From the NCBI GenBank assembly GCA_023439505.1, contig JAEXNR010000003.1:1-5866 (forward strand): DNA of 5,866 nucleotides, written 5' to 3'. Made by a program: the position numbers and the translations under genes. The notes under the pieces are model-generated. The model searched no databases, was not told where the DNA came from, and worked only from the letters and a program-made list of their open reading frames with translations. The DNA comes from Bacillota bacterium (GTDB taxonomy: Bacteria > Bacillota > Clostridia > Lachnospirales > Lachnospiraceae). Shown here one piece after another: positions 1 through 4,882 of the stretch. Every line of letters begins with the position of its first letter. Position 1 is the first letter of the stretch.

Positions 1-49
1 TCACGTCAGATAGGGCGTTTACGTTACCGAACCGCTTATTCAGATTCAT
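1..49 (-). CDS. ABC transporter ATPase, N-terminal fragment (runs off the left edge)
   Basis: Read on the minus strand from ATG at 49-47, this gives MNLNKRFGNVNALSDV. It matches the first strand and Y/F-loop region of ABC ATPases (N-L-x-K-x-F-G ... A-L-x-D-V), just ahead of where the Walker A loop would come. The rest lies outside the window. No Shine-Dalgarno is visible before the ATG. If the 5.69-kb insert is removed in silico, this ATG overlaps the TGA of the upstream ATPase, so it was probably translated by coupling to that gene. The codons just upstream (reading T-L-L-H-A) also resemble the usual first strand of the fold, so an unusual start further upstream cannot be excluded. The substrate is unknown. 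The partner at 5745-5866 suggests an oligopeptide/nickel-type importer, where two ATPases sit side by side. Only 16 residues are seen, so the family call is good and the substrate call weak. Confidence 0.65.
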   Translation of the reverse strand, partial: MNLNKRFGNVNALSDV

Positions 50-66
50 TGCGTGAAGGAGAGTAT

Positions 67-74
67 GGCCGCCG
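67..74. repeat. Left copy of 8-bp direct repeat GGCCGCCG
   Basis: This is an exact match, in the same orientation, to 5760-5767. The two copies bracket about 5.69 kb and are read as a target duplication or recombination scar. Joining them restores a continuous reading frame on the minus strand between the two flanking ABC genes. Confidence 0.6.
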
Positions 75-403
75 GAACCGGAATCGGAATAGGATTTTAT
101 CTGTAAAAACCGATCTGCTTCGATTAGAATCAGTTTTAGTAACAGGTGGTACAGGTTTTGTTATAATGCTCCCATAAGGTGAGACACAAAAATTAAGAAT
201 ATAAGTTATAATGGAAGCATGAACAAACGAAACAATTACAGTGCGGAATTTAAAACCAGCATTATACAGGACGTAAAATCTTGATGCTTTTGGATTTTGC
301 TTAACTATCCATTACAATGGAAGCTATTTGTCAATCCGCAGACTTATAGTGGTGACACCTTTTGTACTGGTGTAGGAACGCTCATTTGCTTTTGTTTGGG
401 TAC
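75..403. other. Gene-poor left part of the islet
   Basis: Apart from the short IS3 orfA remnant, no gene is supported here. There are TATAAT boxes at 162-167 and 207-212, a direct near-repeat (TTATAATGGAAGC at 206-218, TTACAATGGAAGC at 312-324), a small palindrome CCATT-AC-AATGG at 309-320, and GGTG-A-CACC at 351-359. These look like leftover ends of insertion sequences. No strong terminator lies between the HxlR gene (minus strand, ending at 404) and the flanking ABC gene. HxlR transcripts could therefore read through to the ABC gene at the left edge. Confidence 0.4.
219..284 (+). pseudogene. IS3-type orfA remnant (N-terminal 21 codons)
   Basis: From ATG 219-221 the frame reads MNKRNNYSAEFKTSIIQDVK plus Ser, then TGA. 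The N-R-x-x-Y-S-A-E-F-K signature is the usual beginning of the helix-turn-helix orfA of IS3-family transposases, normally about 90-100 residues long. Nothing recognisable follows and no orfB (DDE integrase domain) is present, so only the left end of an element survives. A TATAAT at 207-212 sits just ahead of the ATG and may be the old transposase promoter. The inference rests on one short motif. Confidence 0.45.
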
Positions 404-757
404 TTATTGATGATTATTATTCCATCGCATCATTTCAACAAAAATAGGGTATAAATCTTGTCCTGCTTGAGATAGTGAATACTCGACATGCGGTGGAATT
501 TCGTTAAATTGGGTCCTGTCAACTAATCCCTTCTTCTCTAAATCTCGGAGCGTAGAAGTGAGCATTGTGTTAGTTATTTCACCTATTTGTTTTTTTAAAT
601 CACCAAAGCGAATTGAGTCGCATTTTATTAATTCAAAAAGTACTCGTATATTCCATTTTCCTTGAAAAATTTCTAATGTTTTATATGCTCCGCAATTTTT
701 AACGATGTTTACATTCTTTATTTGCTCTTGATATTCTTTAAATGTTATATTCGACAT
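404..757 (-). CDS. HxlR-family winged-helix transcriptional regulator
   Basis: This 117-residue protein is a full-length HxlR-type DNA-binding regulator, normally a homodimer of about 100-120 residues. Visible hallmarks are C-G-A near residue 22-24, the helix E-I-F-x-G-K-W at 29-35, the DNA-binding stretch R-F-G-D-L-K-K-Q-I ... T-S-T-L-R-D-L-E-K-K-G-L-V at about 50-80, and the wing P-P-H-V-E-Y-S-L-S-Q-A-G. Cys22 sits just ahead of the first conserved helix, where redox-sensing members of the family (YodB/HypR/QorR type) carry their reactive cysteine; a second Cys is at 46. The start is ATG 757-755, preceded by a modest AGGGAGA ribosome site about 11 nt upstream. It is divergent from the flavodoxin/ferredoxin gene, and an inverted repeat in the shared promoter region makes autoregulation and control of that neighbour likely (inference). 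Confidence 0.9.
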   Translation of the reverse strand: MSNITFKEYQEQIKNVNIVKNCGAYKTLEIFQGKWNIRVLFELIKCDSIRFGDLKKQIGEITNTMLTSTLRDLEKKGLVDRTQFNEIPPHVEYSLSQAGQDLYPIFVEMMRWNNNHQ

Positions 758-788
758 TTTGAATTATTCTCCCTGAATTGTAAAAGTT

Positions 789-828
789 AGTACGCTTAAT
801 TATACTTTGGCAGTTTAATCTGCGTACT
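789..828. promoter_or_regulatory. Inverted repeat in the HxlR/EFR1 divergent promoter; candidate HxlR operator
   Basis: AGTACGC (789-795) and GCGTACT (822-828) form a perfect 7-bp inverted repeat with a 26-bp spacer. The spacer contains TATAAT on the minus strand (plus 799-804), a plausible -10 box for the regulator gene. The right arm abuts the candidate -35 of the plus-strand gene at 828-833. Binding here could repress both directions. HxlR operators in Bacillus often carry TACT/AGTA-type half sites, which fits only loosely. Confidence 0.5.
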
Positions 829-855
829 TGTATTTATATTTAACCTTAGTATAAT
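828..855 (+). promoter_or_regulatory. Promoter of the EFR1-family gene
   Basis: TTGTAT at 828-833 (4 of 6 to the sigma-A -35 consensus) and a perfect TATAAT at 850-855 are separated by 16 bp. The start codon follows 36 bp downstream of the -10 box. The -35 overlaps the right arm of the inverted repeat by one base. Confidence 0.6.
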
Positions 856-891
856 AAAAATACCAAAGAAAATCAAGGAGTGATATCAGAT

Positions 892-1662
892 ATGAATACA
901 ACTATTTATTATTTTTCCGCTACTGGAAACAGTTTAAAGGTAGCGAAGGACCTAAGCGAGCAAATTGAAAATTCTAATATTGTGCGAATTTCCCAAAAAA
1001 GCATGTCCATTTCAAAAGACACGCAATCAGAAAAAATAGGCTTTATATTTCCCGTGTATAATTTCGGAATACCTGTGATGGTGAAAGAATTTATCGAAAA
1101 GTTGCAAATGAATCAGCAAGCATATGTTTTCGCTATCGCAACATACGGAGGAATGGTAGGTGCACCTTTTAGTGAAATAAGGAAGATACTGGATAGGAAA
1201 GAAATTAGGTTGGCTGCGACATTTACTGTTAATATGCCCGGCAGTGATCTGCTTCTAATGCCGCCTGCGTCAGAAGAAGAACAGAGTAAATGCTTTCAGG
1301 ATGAAAAAGTTCAGATATCTACGATAGCTTCCACTATAAAAAACCGTCAGCAAAGTGATTATAAGGTTAATGCACCTATGAGCGCTTTGTACAAATTACT
1401 ATACTCCGTGTCATTTAAGCCCAAATCTCTGGGCAAGAATTTCTGGACGAATGAAAAATGTACGGGGTGTGGTATATGCTCGGAGGTTTGCCCTGCAAGC
1501 AATATAACAATGAAACAAGGAAACCCAAATTGGGAACGTCAATGTGAGTCTTGCCTTGCTTGTATTCAATGGTGCCCGCAAAAATCAATACAATATAAGA
1601 AATCTACTATTAAAAAAGGTCGTTACCACCATCCAGATATAAAACTAAATGACTTTATTTAG
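892..1662 (+). CDS. EFR1-family flavodoxin/ferredoxin fusion (2x[4Fe-4S])
   Basis: This 256-residue protein has an N-terminal flavodoxin-like domain and a C-terminal double [4Fe-4S] ferredoxin domain, as in the EFR1 (ferredoxin-type flavodoxin) family of Clostridia, which is presumed to shuttle electrons in the cytoplasm. The FMN phosphate loop is F-S-A-T-G-N-S at residues 8-14, followed by F-P-V-Y-N-F-G-I-P at 53-61 and A-T-Y-G-G at 83-87. The iron-sulfur motifs are C-x2-C-x2-C-x3-C-P at 190-201 and again at 218-229. I chose ATG 892 over the in-frame GTG at 880 because AAGGAG at 875-880 is the ribosome site and the GTG overlaps it. The gene is divergent from an HxlR regulator, which suggests induction by redox or electrophile stress. 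The electron partners are unknown. A broken amidohydrolase gene starts 35 bp downstream and may once have been co-transcribed. Confidence 0.88.
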   Translation: MNTTIYYFSATGNSLKVAKDLSEQIENSNIVRISQKSMSISKDTQSEKIGFIFPVYNFGIPVMVKEFIEKLQMNQQAYVFAIATYGGMVGAPFSEIRKILDRKEIRLAATFTVNMPGSDLLLMPPASEEEQSKCFQDEKVQISTIASTIKNRQQSDYKVNAPMSALYKLLYSVSFKPKSLGKNFWTNEKCTGCGICSEVCPASNITMKQGNPNWERQCESCLACIQWCPQKSIQYKKSTIKKGRYHHPDIKLNDFI

Positions 1663-1697
1663 TAAGATAATTTCAAATCAACTGGAGGAGTTATCTT

Positions 1698-1859
1698 ATG
1701 AAAATTATTGATCTAGAGAATCATTTTTATGATAATTGTATTCTTGAAGTTTTGGGATAAAGGACAGTTCCGCCTTGCTATGATGCCGAAACTCAAATCT
1801 TTGAATTTACTCAATATGATAAACCAGCTGCTCTGCAGGTGTGTCCCCAGATGCTTTAG
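1698..1859 (+). pseudogene. Amidohydrolase-family gene remnant, N-terminal part with in-frame stop
   Basis: The frame opens with MKIIDLENHFYDNCILEVLG after an excellent ribosome site (GGAGGAG at 1684-1690). It hits TAA at 1758-1760, then continues in the same frame as R-T-V-P-P-C-Y-D-A-E-T-Q-I-F-E-F before ending at TAG 1857-1859. The start M-K-I-I-D-L-E-N-H-F-Y and the R-T-x-P-P-x-Y segment resemble metal-dependent amidohydrolases of the amidohydrolase-2/decarboxylase type, normally about 300 residues. Only about 50 codons remain. The 3' part is lost where the IS200-type element begins, and the last few codons probably belong to that junction. Placed 35 bp behind the EFR1 gene, it was probably the next gene of that operon. 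A 20-residue peptide could still be made from the intact start. Confidence 0.6.
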
Positions 1860-1870
1860 ATTAAAGTAAA

Positions 1871-1925
1871 ACCTCCTATGTTATAATGATGTGGGTTTGC
1901 CGACCACAAAACATACATAGGAGGT
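1871..1925 (+). promoter_or_regulatory. IS200 leader hairpin that can hide the tnpA ribosome site
   Basis: ACCTCCTATGT (1871-1881) and ACATAGGAGGT (1915-1925) form a perfect 11-bp stem. The 33-nt loop holds a second 5-bp stem (TGTGG 1890-1894 / CCACA 1904-1908). The right arm includes AGGAGGT, the Shine-Dalgarno 7 nt before the tnpA ATG, so folding would block initiation. In IS200 such a leader structure is known to keep transposase translation low. A TATAAT at 1882-1887 lies within the loop; transcripts starting from it would lack the left arm. Confidence 0.65.
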
Positions 1926-1932
1926 ATCCAAA

Positions 1933-2275
1933 ATGGATATAAATAGCTTAGCACATACCACATGGGAATGAAAATACCATCTGGTTTCGTACCAAAATAT
2001 CGCAGAAAGATAATATACGGAAAGATAAAAGCTGATGTTGCACAGATTTTAAGCACGCTCTGCAAAAGAAAAGGAGTTGAAATCATCGAGGCAGAGTGCT
2101 GCAAGGATCATGTGCATATGTTGGTACGAATTTCACCCAAATTTAGTGTGTCTGAGATCATGGGGTATTTGAAGGGAAAAGCTCGCTTTTGATATTTGAG
2201 AAACATGCAAATCAATTGAAAGATGATATGGAAGCCGATCAAATTGCCCTGAACGAATACATAGACCCGTTCACG
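1933..2275 (+). pseudogene. tnpA: Broken IS200-type transposase tnpA (HUH Y1 family)
   Basis: The protein is recoverable only by switching frames. ATG 1933 reads M-D-I-N-S-L-A-H-T-T-W-E and then meets TGA at codon 13 (1969-1971), where relatives carry Cys (W-E-C-K-Y-H-L-V-F-V-P-K-Y). One T is missing near 1983-1987, shifting the frame to F-V-P-K-Y-R-R-K-I-I-Y-G. The stretch E-C-C-K-D-H-V-H-M-L-V at about 2092-2124 holds the His-x-His metal-binding motif. One G is missing near 2173-2177, shifting to S-S-L-L-I-F-E-K-H-A-N. This joins directly to N-Q-L-K-D-D ... E-Y-I-D-P-F-T, the C-terminal end. Compared with family members of about 150 residues, around 30 codons are deleted at that join, including the region of the catalytic tyrosine. 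The enzyme is inactive. Confidence 0.8.
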
Positions 2276-2575
2276 CGACAACAGCCCCGCCACCGACATA
2301 AGAACCGCAAATCCATATCTGCCACTGACGATCTGTTTTTTAGAAACAGGTAAAGAAATTGCATATTTGCCCCATCTCCATTGTTCGTCACAGGTTGCCA
2401 GAGTAATCACCATAGACATAATTTCAAGCGGGATCAATAGAAAGCTGATAAACAAGGCTCCCTTATCTTCAAGGATAAACATAAGAGCTACCATAATGGC
2501 AATATCCACAAAAAGCCGGGCTATGCCATATTTTTTTCTGATCGTCAGAAGATCCTTTACGAACAATCCTTTCAT
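2276..2575 (-). pseudogene. ABC-2 type permease remnant, N-terminal about 100 residues
   Basis: From ATG 2575-2573 the minus strand reads M-K-G-L-F-V-K-D-L-L-T-I-R-K-K-Y-G, then two hydrophobic segments, then the E-Q-W-R-W-G-K-Y-A-I-S-L-P-V-S-K-K-Q-I-V motif. This is the typical opening of small ABC-2 membrane proteins of about 200 residues, found with YtrB/BcrA-like ATPases. Similarity ends near V-A-G-L-L at about 2280, where the IS200 remnant begins. The further residues down to 2108 on this strand are antisense readings of tnpA. The ribosome site is a run of five G's 8 nt upstream, and the start overlaps the stop of the preceding ATPase remnant (ATGA). The C-terminal half is missing, so this is not a working permease. 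Confidence 0.7.
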
Positions 2576-2643
2576 TGTTGTTCCCCCTTTACGTAATACA
2601 GCATAATATCATCAATAGACGCAGGTGCCGTTAGTGTGTCCCC
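2572..2643 (-). pseudogene. ABC transporter ATPase remnant, C-terminal about 23 residues
   Basis: Immediately upstream of the permease remnant, the minus strand reads D-T-L-T-A-P-A-S-I-D-D-I-M-L-Y-Y-V-K-G-E-Q-Q and then TGA at 2574-2572. The S-I-D-D-I-M-L-Y-Y-V-K-G-E ending is typical of the ATPases paired with small ABC-2 permeases. Everything before it (Walker A, signature, Walker B) is gone; the frame closes at 2677-2679. The 4-bp ATGA overlap with the permease start shows that the two formed one operon. Confidence 0.6.
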
Positions 2644-2647
2644 CCGA

Positions 2648-2684
2648 AAGTGTGTGAAAAAACGGAGGCCGTGCTTTCACACTT
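2648..2684. terminator. Hairpin between the ABC remnant and the MarR promoter
   Basis: GTGTGAAA (2652-2659) pairs with TTTCACAC (2675-2682). An inner ACGG (2662-2665) pairs with CCGT (2669-2672) around an AGG loop. No clear T-run follows on either strand, so this may be a weak terminator or a leftover element end rather than a classical terminator. Confidence 0.3.
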
Positions 2685-2706
2685 CTTAAAGCATGCAATG
2701 ATACTA

Positions 2707-2735
2707 TTGACAAGTATCCGATTTCGGATTATAAT
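2707..2735 (+). promoter_or_regulatory. Perfect consensus promoter of the marR-KTR-MATE operon
   Basis: TTGACA at 2707-2712 and TATAAT at 2730-2735 are separated by exactly 17 bp, a full match to the vegetative sigma-A consensus. Such a strong promoter needs repression, which fits the two palindromes placed in and just after it. Confidence 0.85.
2716..2729. promoter_or_regulatory. Operator 1: palindrome inside the -35/-10 spacer
   Basis: ATCCGA-TT-TCGGAT is a perfect 6-bp-arm palindrome filling most of the spacer between the promoter boxes. It shares the core TCCGA-NN-TCGGA with a second palindrome centred 28 bp downstream. It is the likely binding site of the MarR-family protein encoded just downstream, by analogy with other autorepressing MarR proteins. 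Confidence 0.7.
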
Positions 2736-2740
2736 TAATA

Positions 2741-2760
2741 TGTTTCCGAAGTCGGAAACA
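2741..2760. promoter_or_regulatory. Operator 2: palindrome just after the -10 box
   Basis: TGTTTCCGA-AG-TCGGAAACA has perfect 9-bp arms with a 2-nt centre. It covers the expected transcription start and early transcribed region, and shares the core TCCGA-NN-TCGGA with operator 1. The 28-bp centre spacing is a little under three helical turns, so two dimers would lie on nearly the same face. Confidence 0.7.
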
Positions 2761-2813
2761 CACGATTTAGTCAATGAGCCAATAAAACAGCTTATTGTGA
2801 AAGAGGTAAGCGT

Positions 2814-3290
2814 ATGGGACATGACATTCAACAACAACTGAATACTCTCAATCATCTATATAAAGAAACAGATGAAATCTATCGCGGCATTGCCGGACGC
2901 TTTGGATTAACTGATACGGCATTTTGGATACTATACGCAATCACCCATGCTGACGGGGATTGCACACAATACGACTTGTGCAATGATTTGTTTTATCCCG
3001 TGCAGACTATCAACTCGGCAGTCAGTAAATTGCAGCAGCGAGGTCTTGTATATCTCGAAACAATTCCGGGCACGAGAAATCGGAAAAGGATTCTCTTAAC
3101 GGACACAGGAAGGCAATTCGCCGAACACAGTATTAGCATGATTGATGAAATGGAGAAAGAAGCTTTCTTGATGTTTACCGATGAAGAAAGAGAAACCTAT
3201 ATTTCTATTTATCGAAGATATAACGAAAATATCCGGCGTGAGCGGGATAGAGTGCTATGCACAATAGATAAACTGTTGAAAAAGGAGTGA
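2814..3290 (+). CDS. MarR-family transcriptional regulator
   Basis: This 158-residue cytoplasmic DNA-binding protein has MarR-family length and layout. An N-terminal dimerisation helix is followed by W-I-L-Y-A-I at 38-43 and a winged helix at about 50-95. The recognition helix is around V-Q-T-I-N-S-A-V-S-K-L-Q-Q-R-G-L-V (63-79), the wing contains R-N-R-K-R-I-L-L (88-95), then L-T-D-T-G-R and a long C-terminal dimerisation helix rich in Glu and Arg. Cys50 and Cys56 lie in the helix-turn-helix region and could be redox-sensitive. The start is ATG 2814, with AGAGGT at 2802-2807 as ribosome site. It heads an operon with a cysteine-rich protein 6 bp downstream and a MATE exporter after that, so it most likely represses its own operon until a toxic ligand binds. 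The ligand is unknown. Confidence 0.9.
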   Translation: MGHDIQQQLNTLNHLYKETDEIYRGIAGRFGLTDTAFWILYAITHADGDCTQYDLCNDLFYPVQTINSAVSKLQQRGLVYLETIPGTRNRKRILLTDTGRQFAEHSISMIDEMEKEAFLMFTDEERETYISIYRRYNENIRRERDRVLCTIDKLLKKE

Positions 3291-3296
3291 GGGTGC

Positions 3297-3482
3297 ATGG
3301 CCGAGCAATGGATTATCTGTCCTGTTTGTCAGCAGAAAACCAGACTTAAAATCCAAGAAAACACGGAACTGAAGAACTTCCCGCTATTCTGCCCCAAGTG
3401 CAAGCAAGAAACGCTTATAGATGTCAAAAAGTTTAATATGACGATTCTCAAAGAGCCAGACGCAAAGACGCAGAGCCGATAA
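3297..3482 (+). CDS. Cysteine-rich KTR-domain small protein (zinc-ribbon-like)
   Basis: This 61-residue protein has two CxxC pairs, C-P-V-C at 8-11 and C-P-K-C at 32-35, which probably bind one zinc ion. The family's name motif K-T-R is at 14-16, with the conserved middle T-E-L-K-N-F-P-L-F-C-P-K-C-K-Q-E-T-L-I and the ending E-P-D-A-K-T-Q-S-R. Relatives are common next to antibiotic-resistance genes and on conjugative transposons of Firmicutes; their biochemical role is not established. It starts 6 bp after marR stops, with GGAG within the marR end serving as ribosome site, so the two are translationally close. Its last codons and stop form the 5' arm of a strong terminator ahead of the MATE gene, so its translation could influence expression of the exporter (inference). 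Confidence 0.85.
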   Translation: MAEQWIICPVCQQKTRLKIQENTELKNFPLFCPKCKQETLIDVKKFNMTILKEPDAKTQSR

Positions 3483-3517
3483 CACAAGAAATTGTTGTTA
3501 CGGCTCTTAATTTTTTT
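3472..3517 (+). terminator. Rho-independent terminator overlapping the KTR stop codon
   Basis: AGAGCCG (3472-3478) pairs with CGGCTCT (3501-3507), and TAACA (3480-3484) with TGTTA (3496-3500). The inner CAA/TTG pairs close a GAAA loop, with single-base bulges at 3479 and 3495. The stem is followed by TTAA and seven T's (3511-3517). The stop codon of the KTR gene (3480-3482) lies within the 5' arm, and the MATE gene begins 30 bp past the T-run with no clear promoter of its own. Confidence 0.85.
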
Positions 3518-3521
3518 CAAA

Positions 3522-3543
3522 TAAAAGTTTAGGAGAACTTTTA
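3522..3543 (+). promoter_or_regulatory. MATE ribosome site presented in a hairpin loop
   Basis: TAAAAGTT (3522-3529) and AACTTTTA (3536-3543) form a perfect 8-bp AT-rich stem whose 6-nt loop, TAGGAG, holds the Shine-Dalgarno. The linear distance from AGGAG to the ATG at 3548 is 12 nt, longer than usual; folding the 3' arm would leave 4 nt between stem and start codon. This could modulate translation of the exporter. Confidence 0.45.
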
Positions 3544-3547
3544 AGTT

Positions 3548-4867
3548 ATGAAATCAACTCAATTCAAAAATGTACTTAAAATCGTAATACCAACAGTTTT
3601 TAGCCAATGTGCCATTTTCCTCTTTACCATAATTGATGGTATTTTTGTAGGTCGCGGCGTTGGAACAGACGCTTTGGGCGCTGTGAATATGGCGCTGCCT
3701 TTTATGATGATTATTGCTGCGGCCTATTTGTTGACTACAATCGGCGGCGTTACAATCGCCGCCATCAGAATAGGTCGGAAAGATATTGATGGTGCAAATC
3801 AAGTGTTTATGCATGGATTATGCCTGACCGCACTATTATCTGCTATATTTATGATTATCGGCACCGTATTTAATGAGGTGCTTGTAACAGCGTTAGGTGC
3901 TACCGGCGTTTATCATGATATGGTATCAGAGTATATTTTTTGGTGCAGTATCTTTACCATTCCCTCCGCTATGTCAATTATCTTGCAAGGTTTTGGAAGA
4001 AATGATAATGCTGCTGTACTGGTTATGATTGCCACAATCGCCAGTACCGTATGTAATGTCTTTCTCGACTGGCTTTTTGTATTTCCACTGCAAAGAGGAC
4101 TTGCGGGCGCAGCCATAGCAACGGGTATTTCTCAACTGCTATCTTTCGTTATTATTGCCATGCACTTTATTAGCATGCGCGGGGATTTGAGAATAGGCAA
4201 TTTCAAGGTTGATGGTGTTATAGTAAAAAAAATTCTGACCCGCGGCTTGCCGGAAATGCTTTCACAACTTACCACCCCTATTATGACAATATGTATGAAC
4301 GCTGTGGTTTTAAGATATATTGGCAACAATGGAATCAATGCTTATTCCGTTATTAGCTATATCTCATCGTTTACTTTTGCAATCGTCCTTGGTGTTGCTG
4401 AAGGTATGCAGCCTTTGTTCGGACAAAGCTATGGTGAACAGAATGGGCAGGATATGAAGTATTACTTTCGTGTAGGCCGTATCATTAGTTTTGTGGGAAG
4501 TGCATTGATTTATCTCGTTACCTTTTTTGTCGGAGCAAATATTTGCAGGCTGTTTGGCGCGGATACTGCCGCAACGGAAATGTCGGTAGTAACAATGCCA
4601 AAATACGGTTGGATGTTTCTTTTTGCGTCGCTTAACACCATGATTGCCGCCTATCTCTACTCTACAAAGAGAACAAAAGAAGCAGTTTTGCTAAACATTT
4701 TGCGTGGGTTTGTGTTTTTACCTGCCTGTATTTGGGGTGTTTCTATTGCTTCCAATGGTGCGTTGGTATGGTTTACAGTCGGTATTGCAGAAATGCTTTC
4801 TCTGATAGCTGCAGCCGTTATTGTAAAGCACTCTGAACGAAATGGCTTGACTTTTGACGCGGATTAG
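3548..4867 (+). CDS. MATE-family multidrug efflux transporter
   Basis: This 439-residue inner-membrane protein has the length and repeated hydrophobic pattern of a 12-helix MATE antiporter, which exports cationic drugs or toxic metabolites in exchange for Na+ or H+. Hallmarks are I-I-D-G-I-F-V-G-R-G-V-G in helix 1 (28-39), L-G-A-V-N-M-A-L-P (43-51), Q-G-F-G-R-N-D (147-153), N-V-F-L-D-W-L-F-V-F ending in G-L-A-G-A-A-I-A-T (170-192), and the second-half counterpart G-V-A-E-G-M-Q-P-L-F-G-Q-S-Y-G (282-296). These place it nearest the MepA-like branch. It is intact, without indels. It is the third gene of the marR-KTR operon but sits behind a terminator, so expression needs readthrough or antitermination. 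A frameshifted gene follows 15 bp later with a strong ribosome site. The substrate cannot be told from sequence. Confidence 0.93.
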   Translation: MKSTQFKNVLKIVIPTVFSQCAIFLFTIIDGIFVGRGVGTDALGAVNMALPFMMIIAAAYLLTTIGGVTIAAIRIGRKDIDGANQVFMHGLCLTALLSAIFMIIGTVFNEVLVTALGATGVYHDMVSEYIFWCSIFTIPSAMSIILQGFGRNDNAAVLVMIATIASTVCNVFLDWLFVFPLQRGLAGAAIATGISQLLSFVIIAMHFISMRGDLRIGNFKVDGVIVKKILTRGLPEMLSQLTTPIMTICMNAVVLRYIGNNGINAYSVISYISSFTFAIVLGVAEGMQPLFGQSYGEQNGQDMKYYFRVGRIISFVGSALIYLVTFFVGANICRLFGADTAATEMSVVTMPKYGWMFLFASLNTMIAAYLYSTKRTKEAVLLNILRGFVFLPACIWGVSIASNGALVWFTVGIAEMLSLIAAAVIVKHSERNGLTFDAD

Positions 4868-4882
4868 AGGAGGGGTTTTATA

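Larger units (their letters stand above)
1860..2275 (+). mobile_element. Degenerate IS200/IS605-type insertion sequence (left end plus decayed tnpA)
   Basis: The left part keeps the characteristic subterminal leader hairpin, and the tnpA reading follows. The right end, with its own hairpin, is missing: the similarity stops at the last tnpA codons and runs directly into the ABC-2 permease remnant. The left edge is not exact; it lies between about 1848 and 1865, where amidohydrolase coding stops. IS200-type elements make no target duplication, so none is expected. Confidence 0.65.

Noticed and set aside
1..177. Open plus-strand frame with an Arg-rich translation (R-R-N-R-N-R-N-R)
   Set aside because: No start signal or recognisable family, and it runs antisense to the ABC ATPase N-terminus and across the proposed insertion boundary.
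880..891. GTG at 880 as the start of the EFR1-family gene
   Set aside because: The GTG overlaps the AAGGAG ribosome site that serves ATG 892, and the family begins at M-N-T-T-I-Y-Y-F-S-A-T-G-N.
2108..2280. Continuation of the ABC-2 permease frame down to 2108 on the minus strand
   Set aside because: This part is antisense to recognisable tnpA sequence and is not permease-like. The real homology ends near 2280.
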